Source of the DNA: Halocatena marina
GTDB lineage: Archaea > Halobacteriota > Halobacteria > Halobacteriales > Haloarculaceae
Assembly: GCF_023276375.1 (NCBI RefSeq)
Contig: NZ_JALLPK010000001.1
Span: forward strand, 2,852,001-2,916,000
DNA length: 64,000 nucleotides
Direction of reading: 5' to 3'
The notes beneath the pieces are model-generated. The model made no database searches and had not been told where the DNA came from. It saw only the letters and a list, made by a program, of their open reading frames with translations. Position numbers and translations under genes: made by a program. Below are positions 16,591-26,000 of the stretch, one piece after another. How positions within the stretch are numbered: the first letter of the stretch is position 1; each line of letters opens with the position of its first letter.

Positions 16591-17451
16591 ATGTCCCGTT
16601 CACAATCGCTACCGACAGCTGTCGAGGCACTTGAAGGGAAGGCAAAAGAACACAAGCAAGCACAAAACACCCAGCATCACCTCTCGATTGCAGAGTTCAA
16701 TATCCGCGAGCTGAATGGGGAACTCGATGAGCTTGCAGACCGTCTTCGCGACCTACGGTATTATAAGACGGTACTGGAGCAGGCCTTCGGCGGCTCGACC
16801 CCAACGATGACTGTCGATGCCATACAGATGGCGGAAAAGGCCACCGACGTCACTCAAGACGATCTACTGGAAAACGTTCAGAGTGACGACGTTAGCCAAG
16901 AAGAGCCTGTTCTCGACGAGACGGGTGTTGACAGCAGTGGTCGAGTAGAGGTGCAACTGACCGCCGAAGTCGAAACACAAATCTCCCAGATCAAGACGGC
17001 GAAACGCCAGATCAAAATGGCGACTGACAAGATCCAGACGCTGATCGAAAACGGAGACGAAGACACGAGTTGGCGTAATAGCAACGAGTGGAAGGAGAAG
17101 GTACGCGCCGCCGAAGAACTCCAGTCGATCCTCGGCAGCCAGAACAAGAAATTCAACCAGACGCTCAATCAAATCCGGCGGTTGCTCAACCGGGACTTGA
17201 TGGATTCGAGCGATAGGGCGACGAAGTTCGTCCACCAATGGGAGCGAGCCACCAGCAATTGGGAAAAACACCAATCACTACAGAGTTTTGACGCATTTCA
17301 GGAGGAACATGATCTCTCGGACTCGACAGTCGAAGAAATCCGAAAGCTCAGCAAGTCGGAGCAAGTCACGCTGGCCGATGTTGCACTTGACTCCCTAGAG
17401 GAGATGAAGAGCGTCGACGAACTCGAATCAGCGGTCAAGCTCAGCCTCTAA
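16591..17451 (+). CDS. Coiled-coil protein, DpdI-like by position
   Basis: 286 aa, almost entirely helical with heptad-like patterns. Two coiled-coil stretches are clear: residues ~15-65 (ELNGELDELADRLRDL) and ~125-195 (VETQISQIKTAKRQIKMATD). The C-terminus is a short helical bundle. No catalytic motif. It sits between the large ATPase and the first giant helicase with only 1-2 bases of spacing, the place of DpdI in bacterial clusters. It may scaffold the complex. Function is not established by the sequence. Confidence 0.6.
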   Translation: MSRSQSLPTAVEALEGKAKEHKQAQNTQHHLSIAEFNIRELNGELDELADRLRDLRYYKTVLEQAFGGSTPTMTVDAIQMAEKATDVTQDDLLENVQSDDVSQEEPVLDETGVDSSGRVEVQLTAEVETQISQIKTAKRQIKMATDKIQTLIENGDEDTSWRNSNEWKEKVRAAEELQSILGSQNKKFNQTLNQIRRLLNRDLMDSSDRATKFVHQWERATSNWEKHQSLQSFDAFQEEHDLSDSTVEEIRKLSKSEQVTLADVALDSLEEMKSVDELESAVKLSL

Positions 17452-17453
17452 AC

Positions 17454-20400
17454 ATGGATGATCCTGTCACCCGCGCGGAGGAGATGAAGGCGGCCTACCG
17501 CGACTACTTCATCGGCCGCGGTGGGCGTGCCGCACGGAGCATTGAGAACCGACTCGCAAACGGTGAGGACGGCATAACGGGAATGCGTGGCCCGTACCTC
17601 CAGGCGCTCGATATCCCGAATTGGAGCGACCGATCGTGGGACACGTTCGCCCAGTCGTCTCGGCTGGAACCTCACATCCGGCGTGCGTTCTCACAGATCG
17701 GCTTTGAGCGGCTCTACGATTTTCAGGAGCGAAGTATCGAGGCGATCCTCGAAGGTGACGACACCGTTATTACTGCCGCGACTGGGCGGGGTAAAACTGA
17801 GGCATGGCTAATTCCGATTCTCAATCGGATTCTGGAGACGAAGCGTCGTGGCGACGATGAGGAAGACCTTAGCGTCAAGGCCACACTCATCTACCCGACG
17901 AAGGCCCTCGCACAGGATCAGTTGAAGCGACTTCTACAGTACCTCTACCTCATCAACAAGCAACTGAAGTCCAAACACCGTATCACCGTCGGGATCTACG
18001 ACGGTGACACCCCGCGTAACGTCAGCGAGTCCGGAGCTGAGGGATACCTCAATGCCACGTTCCGCCACTTCGAGTGTCCCGGGTACAACGACGACTTGGC
18101 GAAGTGCCGGGACTGCGGTGGCGGAGTCCGGATTCGGAACATGGGTACTCGCTTCAAACTGATTCCGGAGAAGGCTGACTGCGAGGATGACACCCCCAAC
18201 GACGTGCCCCTGGACTTCCTCCGGTTGACGAAACACGACATCCTCGAGAACGGTGTCGACATTCTGCTCACGAATCCAGACACGATCAACTACCGACTCA
18301 TCAACACCAACGCGGAGGACGAACACGAGCGCTTCGTCTACGAACCTGAATTCCTCGTGTTCGATGAGGTTCACACCTACGACGGTCTGTTTGGGAGTTA
18401 TACGTCGATGCTGATGAAGCGAGTGCAGGAGTTACGCGAAGCCCGCGGGACCGACGACCTGCAACTCGTCGCGAGCAGCGCGACCGTCGAGAACGACGTC
18501 GAGTTGTTCCAGAAGGTGAGCGGCGCAGTGGATGTCACGCAAGTCAGCGAGTCGCCACGGGAACTTGAGAGAGTGATACCCTCAACCGTGCCGGATCTAT
18601 TGCTCACCGACACGCTATCAGTCGAGCGAATCCTCAAGGCAACGGCTGACCCCAACGACGGCGTTCCAGGGCTGAATTCGTTCGACTACGCGTTGGAGAA
18701 TGCGTCACAGTACGACCGCGACCGGCGTGAGACGCTCGTGACCGACGCCCTTTTCGGTCACCTGACCGACGAGAGCGACGATCCCACTGTACAGTTGGTC
18801 CAGTACGTCCACCAGTTGTTGTGCGACGAACCGTTGACTCGGCAGGAACTCCACAACACATTGGCGACCACACTGAGTCTCGACGAGGACGAGACGGAGA
18901 CGCTGCTCGCTAACGTTCGCACCCTAGGGGAGTTTTCGGGGATTCTTGAGAACCGGAGTCACGTGTTCTCTTGGCCTATCGACGGCTTCTACGCGTGTTC
19001 GGCCTGCGACGCAGTCTACCGGTCGCCGCAGGATGACTGTCGCGAGTGTGGCTTCGGTTTCGTCACCCGATCGACCTACTGCCGACACTGTAGCGACGAG
19101 CACCTCGTCGCTTGGTATTGTCCGGAGTGCGACCAACTGGAGCCGTACACCCCTACCGAACATGGATCGGTCGGTCGGGATGAGGTTCACGTATGCCAGC
19201 GCTGCGAGGCTACCCGCGAAGAAGAGGTGGGAATGGTCCGATCGACGTTCCGACCTTTCCTCCAATGTCGCAATTGCGACCGGGTTACTGAGCGGACGAC
19301 GACCCGCGAGTGCGACGATTGTGAAGCACGAACCGTCAGGACGGATCCGGAGATCTATACCTGCGTCAACCCAGCGTGCGAGTTGGCCCATCAGGCCGAG
19401 CGCATGTGCCCGTCTTGTAACGGAACCGACTTCCGTGTTGTTAGCTGTGACGCCCGATTCGACTGCCCTGACTGTGGGACAACCTACGAGCAACCCGACG
19501 AGGCTCCCGACCAATGCGTCCAGTGTGGTTTGGCCCTGAGTCCGAGTCGATACGTCCCTTGGGTCTGTACGAACGATGGATGTAGTCGGATCCATTTCGA
19601 GGCCGAACCCGAGCAGTGTGACTGCGGTGCTAACCAGTTCGTGAAACGGGGACTATTCGAGGTACGTCACGACCAGCACTGCCAGTTATGTGACACCATG
19701 TTCCTCGGTGATGAAGGATGTAATTGTGAGGATCCCGATGTTCATTCACGGACCGGTTCCCATCAGGCGTACAAGACCATCGACACGCAGGGGTGGATTC
19801 GTACGATGAGCGATCAACCGTCGGCGGTCCCCTGCCCCCATTCGTACGCGCGATACGAGATTGATCGTCGGTTCGACGAACTGATGCGAAGCCCGAATAA
19901 CCTGGCGGCGACGACTTCGCAGTATCTGTTGCGGGCGGTTGCCGATGACGAGGGTCAGCAGGCGGCCAAACTCCTTTCGTTCGCGGATTCCCACCGCAAC
20001 ATGAAGGAACTCAGCCGGGATTTCTCGGAACCGGAGGCCGAGACACTGCTGGACCAGTTGCTGATCCGGGGCACCGCCGCCGGCGACGACGAAGATCCGT
20101 GGGTTCCGTTCAACGACGTTCTGGAGTATGCTGACGACACGATCGAGGATCTCAACGAAACGCTTGAACCGCCACAAGTGGCCCGGAGTGTCGAGTTCGA
20201 CCTCAAGTCCCGATTGAAGAACCAGCCCCGTAAGCGGTGGGATGATGACGATGCTCTCCGAGACCGGCTTACCCGGCGTGCGCTCTCGCACGTTTACAGT
20301 CAGCGGATGGGCGAGCGCGACGATCCGCTGTCGGCGGTCGGCCTCCTCGACGTACGGTTCGCGTCCGGCTTGGACGCACTCTCTGCTGACGAGCGGGTAA

Positions 20401-22985
20401 TCGTTCGGGAACTCGTCGATGGGGGCAACGGCTATCGCGTTGAGAACTTCGACGACCCGGGATCCGATCGTTATGCCGAAACAGTGGTCGAGAAACTCGT
20501 CGACCGGGATATCCTCGCTTACGGCCACTCCGATGAATACATCTCGTTCGATCCATCGGCGCTCTCGGTCACAGTCGCAGGCAGAGCCGACGGAATCGGG
20601 TTTGATCCCGACACCGAACGGTATTACACGACGCTCCAGCACCAGTTCGGACTGGATAGCGCGGCGACGGTACCGTCCGACGCCTCGCTCGTAGAGCGGG
20701 CCTCGCCGTCGCACCCCCGTTTCACCCAGCGCGCCCACCGGATCGGATATTCCGGAACTAGGATTCTCATCTCCGAGGAGTACCTAGGGACGACTGACAA
20801 GCGAAAGCGGCGGGAACTGGAGTTCCTCTTCCGTGAGGAAAACTACCCGCACCACCTCTCCTCAGGGCCGACGATGGAGCTTGGTGTCGACATCGGGGCG
20901 CTGGACGCTCTCTTGCTATATGGGACACCACCAAACATGAACGCTTACCTTCAACGGATCGGGCGGGCTGGCCGCAGCTCGCACTCGTCGATGGTCCACT
21001 CGGTAAGTCATCGCAATCCGATCGATTACTACTACTACGACAACCCCGACGAGCTCATCGACACCGACCCGACGCCTGTGCCCCTGAATGAACACAACGA
21101 GGAGGTCCTGCGCGTTTCGTTGTCCTGGGCCGTCTTCGACTACGTGGCAGCCCACTTCTCAATCCCTTGGGACGTCAGCCACCACGGCCGGGCCCGGTCG
21201 ATCGACGGGGGAGATACCTACCACCGACGCAGCACCCGCGATCCGGTCGATCGCGAGGAAGCCAGCAAATTGACTCACGTCATGTCCCTGACGGCGAATA
21301 CCTTGTCGCTGGGGGACGACGGCTCGAAACTGGCAGTCCTGGCCGAAGTCGTCGACGACTACAGATCTAACATCGGCGACCACCTCGCCGCCCTACTGGA
21401 CTACCGGTACTGCGAGGACTGCGAGCGCCGGTACGTGGCAAACGCCGAGCGTTCTATTTGCGAGCGTGACGACTGTGGCGGTCGGATCCTGCATGCCGGT
21501 GCCCAGTTCGGACACCTTGTCGACGACGTCCTCGATCATTTCGAGGAGCGGTACATCACCCACTTCTCTGAGTACGAGCGGTCGCTAGAGGACGAACTGG
21601 CTAGCCTGCGCCGGCGTAATAGACAGCTCCGGAGCGAGCAGCAGCGTGCTGGCCCTAACGAACGTGGTCAGATCATGCGCGATCGGCGTGGTCTCCAGAA
21701 CAGGATCAACATCCTCGGTGAGTACCTTTCTGATCTCGGGCATTCGAGTTATTTCGACTTCCTCCGGGAATCCAGAGAGTCAAAATACGACTTTTCGATG
21801 CGTAGCGTAGCGACGACAGCTGGACTGACGCTGGTCGACGAGGGGTATGACCGCCGGACGGTCGGCGATCAGGATAGTGGCCGGGCGATGCGAATGGCGC
21901 TCTCTGAACTCCACCCCGGCGCGGCGTACCTCGATGGTAGGGAAACTTACACTGTCGCTCGTGTCCGTTTCGACGAGAAGTCGGGATCGGACCTGCGAGA
22001 GGCGGTGAACGCGACCTCGGACGGCGAGAATCACTTGGCCGAGGAACTGGTCTGTCCCGCGTGTCACTCCACCTACGGTCACGCCGCAGTCGGTTGTGAC
22101 TGCGAAGCCGACGTGCCACTGAAACGGCGACGACTCGCCGTGCTGGATTCGGTCGACGCCTACCACGACAATCTTCAGTTGACTTCGGAAGGCGACGAGA
22201 CCCGATACCTGCACGACAACCCGAATCTGGGGGTTCAGAATACCTACACAGAACGTGAGACATCGATACTTGACTTTAGTCCCACCCGAACGTTCGAAGT
22301 CCGAACCGATGACCAAGAGCGACTCGGGACGTTGGAATATGGTGATTACTCAGTGCTCCTGCACACGGACGGCTACCGCACGAAGTACAAGTCTGGGGAA
22401 GTGGACGCCCGTGAGACACTATTCGAGGTGTGCGGTGAAGAGAACTGCCCCGGTGTCATCTACCGAGACAGCGACGACGAACGTCGGTGTAGCGCTGATT
22501 CCGAACACTTTCCGGACGGCCGTGGAGCGGACTCGGAGTTCGTCCGGTTGGGCTACCGCTACGACACGCAAGGGATCCGGATCGACCTGGATGACCGCGA
22601 GCTTTCACACACAATGGCACACGGCTTCCGAGTCGCACTCCAGTACCTCGGCGGCGTCACCATCCGCGAACTCGCCGAACACGTCGGTGAGGATCGGATC
22701 GATGTCTTTGAGTCACAAGAAGGCGGGTCCGACGTCGCCCGTCTTTTCTTCGAGCGGTCGGACGGAGATTTCCGGGCCTTCGACCGCGGCGTTGAACTTA
22801 TGCGGAAGCAGTTCGGCTGCGACTGCGAGAACGGGTGTCCCTCGTGCCTTTACCAGTATGGGTGTGACGTCTGGAACGACCAGCGGTCGTTCGATCGGGA
22901 CGGTCTCTGGGCGATTCTGAAGAGACATGGCCTCTCAATCCAACCGCTCGAGGAACGAACAGTAGAGGAACAGCTTACCGACTAA
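17454..22985 (+). CDS. Giant DEAD/DEAH-type helicase with zinc ribbons and DUF1998-like end (DpdJ-like, copy 1)
   Basis: 1843 aa. Superfamily 2 helicase motifs: motif I TAATGRGKTE (about 107-116), motif II DEVH (about 303-306), motif III SSAT, and motif VI LQRIGRAGRS (about 1165-1174), preceded by MELGVDIGALDALLLYGTPP. Between motif III and motif VI lies a long insertion with at least eight CxxC zinc knuckles (about 515-765). The C-terminus carries the DUF1998/MZB cysteine cluster CENGCPSCLYQYGC (about 1790). The enzyme should translocate on or unwind DNA using ATP. Helicase-DUF1998 fusions occur in DISARM-like and Dpd systems; the adjacent ATPase, coiled-coil and PLD genes favour Dpd. A paralogue follows after 30 bases. 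Confidence 0.8.
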   Translation: MDDPVTRAEEMKAAYRDYFIGRGGRAARSIENRLANGEDGITGMRGPYLQALDIPNWSDRSWDTFAQSSRLEPHIRRAFSQIGFERLYDFQERSIEAILEGDDTVITAATGRGKTEAWLIPILNRILETKRRGDDEEDLSVKATLIYPTKALAQDQLKRLLQYLYLINKQLKSKHRITVGIYDGDTPRNVSESGAEGYLNATFRHFECPGYNDDLAKCRDCGGGVRIRNMGTRFKLIPEKADCEDDTPNDVPLDFLRLTKHDILENGVDILLTNPDTINYRLINTNAEDEHERFVYEPEFLVFDEVHTYDGLFGSYTSMLMKRVQELREARGTDDLQLVASSATVENDVELFQKVSGAVDVTQVSESPRELERVIPSTVPDLLLTDTLSVERILKATADPNDGVPGLNSFDYALENASQYDRDRRETLVTDALFGHLTDESDDPTVQLVQYVHQLLCDEPLTRQELHNTLATTLSLDEDETETLLANVRTLGEFSGILENRSHVFSWPIDGFYACSACDAVYRSPQDDCRECGFGFVTRSTYCRHCSDEHLVAWYCPECDQLEPYTPTEHGSVGRDEVHVCQRCEATREEEVGMVRSTFRPFLQCRNCDRVTERTTTRECDDCEARTVRTDPEIYTCVNPACELAHQAERMCPSCNGTDFRVVSCDARFDCPDCGTTYEQPDEAPDQCVQCGLALSPSRYVPWVCTNDGCSRIHFEAEPEQCDCGANQFVKRGLFEVRHDQHCQLCDTMFLGDEGCNCEDPDVHSRTGSHQAYKTIDTQGWIRTMSDQPSAVPCPHSYARYEIDRRFDELMRSPNNLAATTSQYLLRAVADDEGQQAAKLLSFADSHRNMKELSRDFSEPEAETLLDQLLIRGTAAGDDEDPWVPFNDVLEYADDTIEDLNETLEPPQVARSVEFDLKSRLKNQPRKRWDDDDALRDRLTRRALSHVYSQRMGERDDPLSAVGLLDVRFASGLDALSADERVIVRELVDGGNGYRVENFDDPGSDRYAETVVEKLVDRDILAYGHSDEYISFDPSALSVTVAGRADGIGFDPDTERYYTTLQHQFGLDSAATVPSDASLVERASPSHPRFTQRAHRIGYSGTRILISEEYLGTTDKRKRRELEFLFREENYPHHLSSGPTMELGVDIGALDALLLYGTPPNMNAYLQRIGRAGRSSHSSMVHSVSHRNPIDYYYYDNPDELIDTDPTPVPLNEHNEEVLRVSLSWAVFDYVAAHFSIPWDVSHHGRARSIDGGDTYHRRSTRDPVDREEASKLTHVMSLTANTLSLGDDGSKLAVLAEVVDDYRSNIGDHLAALLDYRYCEDCERRYVANAERSICERDDCGGRILHAGAQFGHLVDDVLDHFEERYITHFSEYERSLEDELASLRRRNRQLRSEQQRAGPNERGQIMRDRRGLQNRINILGEYLSDLGHSSYFDFLRESRESKYDFSMRSVATTAGLTLVDEGYDRRTVGDQDSGRAMRMALSELHPGAAYLDGRETYTVARVRFDEKSGSDLREAVNATSDGENHLAEELVCPACHSTYGHAAVGCDCEADVPLKRRRLAVLDSVDAYHDNLQLTSEGDETRYLHDNPNLGVQNTYTERETSILDFSPTRTFEVRTDDQERLGTLEYGDYSVLLHTDGYRTKYKSGEVDARETLFEVCGEENCPGVIYRDSDDERRCSADSEHFPDGRGADSEFVRLGYRYDTQGIRIDLDDRELSHTMAHGFRVALQYLGGVTIRELAEHVGEDRIDVFESQEGGSDVARLFFERSDGDFRAFDRGVELMRKQFGCDCENGCPSCLYQYGCDVWNDQRSFDRDGLWAILKRHGLSIQPLEERTVEEQLTD

Positions 22986-23015
22986 CGACATCCCAAATAT
23001 CCTACATTACCACCG

Positions 23016-26000
23016 ATGGAATTTGACCCACTCGAACTCGCGGACACGATGCGAGAATCGTACGCAGAACACTACGCCAGCTCGCCCTCCCAGCGAGCCG
23101 TAAAGGAACTCATCTCCCGGTACCACGAAGGAGCGGGAGAGTCGCTTTCCGTCGACCTACCGGAGTTCATACGGACGGAGGGCCCCTATCTCCAAGCGCT
23201 CGATCTGGCTCGGATGAGCGACACGCCTTGGAAGACGTTCGCTGCCAATCACGGATTCCATGAGGACGTCACCCAGACGTTCACCGAAGCGGGCTTCCGA
23301 TCACTGTTCGAGTTTCAGGAAGATGCAATCGAGGCGGTGATGGACGATCACCACACTCTCCTGACGGCTGGGACAGGTCGTGGCAAGACCGAAGGTTGGC
23401 TCATCCCGATTCTCCAGTTTATCTGTGAAGCAAAGGCCGACCAGCACGAGGCACATCCACCAGACAGCGTCAAATGCGTACTGACCTACCCGACCAAAGC
23501 ACTTGCTCAAGACCAACTCAAGCGCCTGATCGACTACCTCTTCACGCTCAATCGTGATCGGTCACCCAACAAGAAAATCACGGTCGGTATCTACGATGGT
23601 GACACGAAACGCCGCGATCCGGATGAGCTGTCGTACCTCCAGACTACGTTCCAGTACTTCGACTGCCCCTGTGGCGAGTGTGACTCGTCGCTGACCGTCC
23701 GCCGGCGCTCGGACGACTCGTTTGTCGTCGAACCGTTGGCCGATCACGAGGATGACCTCGCCTTCGATTTCATCAAGGTCACCCGTGACGCTATCGTTGA
23801 GGCACCAGCGGACATCCTCTTGACCAATCCCGACACGATCAACTACCGGTTGTTCAACGTCAACGAACACGAAGAACAGCAGCGTTTCGTCGCCGAACCG
23901 AAATATTTTGTCTTCGACGAGATCCACGAGTACTCCGAACTGTTCGGATCATTCACCTCGGCGCTGATGCGACGGTACGTGCGGGAGCGTCAGGAACTCA
24001 ACGGCTACGATAGCGAGGCCGAGGATGACCTCACGATCATCGGTGCGAGTGCGACTGTCGAAAACAAACTCGCTGTCTTCCAGCGCATCAACCCGTTCGT
24101 CGACCCCGATACCGCGGTCGTTGAGGAAGACAAACTCACGCTTGAGGCAGCCTTCCCCGAAACCATTCCGTCGGCGTTCACTGCGGAGGTACTGACCGAC
24201 GACGACTTGATTGGGGGAAAGATCGATGTCGCACGGCAAGTTCTGGAGGCCGCTGCCGTGGATTCAGGTTCCAAAGAAGAAAGCGTCAGCGACGCCCTCT
24301 ACGAACATCTTGTAGAAGAAAACGGTGGGCCCCTAGAGTTCGTTAGGGGCATCTACGCAACGTTACACGAGACACCGCTCCGACCGGACGAACTCCAGGA
24401 GCAATTGATCGAAACCTCGAATCTTACCGAGTCAGAGGCCGAGACGGTATTGGCGAATTTCATGACTATCGGCGAGGTCTCGGGTATCTTGGAACGCCGC
24501 GCCCATCTCTTCAGTTGGCCACTCGACGGCTATTACTCATGTCTCAACTGCGGTACAGTCTACGACACGCCACAGTCGTCTTGCACCGAGTGCGGCCACC
24601 ACTTTGTCACCAAACTCTCGCTATGCAACCAGTGTGGCGAGGAATCCCTCGAATCTTGGTTCTGCCCGAACTGCGAGCGCCTCGTCCCCCACACCGTCAC
24701 GTCCGAGGAGGGCCGGTTCGAATACTTCCAACGGAGAGAGTGCCAGTGTGAAACCATGAAGGGCGAGACCCCTGAGATGGTGCGGGTCTACTGGCGGCCA
24801 TTCTACGAGTGCATTGACTGTGGTGAACGCCAGAAGATCGACCGTCAGCAGGAGTGTCCCTCGTGTGAGACGCCGATGGTTCTCGATGACGCCATGGAGA
24901 ACCACGTCTGCTCGAATCCAGAGTGTAGCGAGACGGTGCTCGTTGAAGATGCTCGGGATCCGGCCTGCCACTCCTGTGATTCCACCGCCTTAGAACCCCT
25001 GGCGGACGAACACATCCAATACTGCACCGAGTGCGGGGAATATTACGAAGATCCGGAAGGCCAGGAGTGTACTGCCGCAGATTGCGACGGCGACCTGCAA
25101 CCCAAGCGGTTCCTCGGATGGACCTGCAGCGATCCGGATTGTGGCGAGGTGTATTTCGGTCGTCCTCCGTCGAGTTGTGGTTGTGGTAAGCGTCGATTCG
25201 TTCGATCTTCACTGTTCGATGTTCGGATGGTAGATGAATGTCAGTCCTGCGAACAGACCTTCCTGCCGAACGGTGAGCACGACTGCGACTGTGAGGAACT
25301 CAACCTCGCCCGGCGAGCGAAGGGATACAGCAACTACCGGATGGTTGATGACAACGGCCGCCTGCGCGGGGCGAGCGACTTCCCCGGCGGACTCCCGTGC
25401 TACCACGAGGACCGGCGAGAAACCTACTCGAAGAGCGGACGGTATGACTCGATGCTCCGTGGTCCGGCTAACGCGGCCGTGACGACGGCGCGCTACCTGC
25501 TTCGCTCGCTGGCCGAGCGGGACGATTCGGCGACGTTCGGCGAATCGAAGATGCTCTCGTTCGCGGACAGTCAATCCGACATGAAGGAACTTGAGCGAAA
25601 CTTCCGCGAACCTGAGGAGTCGTTCTTCTTCGACCAGTTGTTCGTCGATAGCGTCAGATCGACAGCCGACGGGACAGGGTGGACCTCACTCGCCGAAGTT
25701 GTTGACGCCGGTAGGAGCGACGCCGAGGCCTACGAAGCAGACCTGAAAGGTGAGACCGGGAAGGATCCGAAGATCTTCGAGAGACTGACTGGCTACGACC
25801 AGTCGGTCACCGAGTACCTGACCGAGGAACTCGTTTCACGGGTTCTCCCCGGAAAGTACAGCACGCGCTATCGCACCACTCAACTCACCAAGGAGGGCTT
25901 GATCGATGTCAAATTGAATGCAGACATCGAGAACCTCACGCCAGGAGAATGGAAGCTCCTATCCGAAAGCGTTGGGCAAAACCATCGGTACGAACCGAGC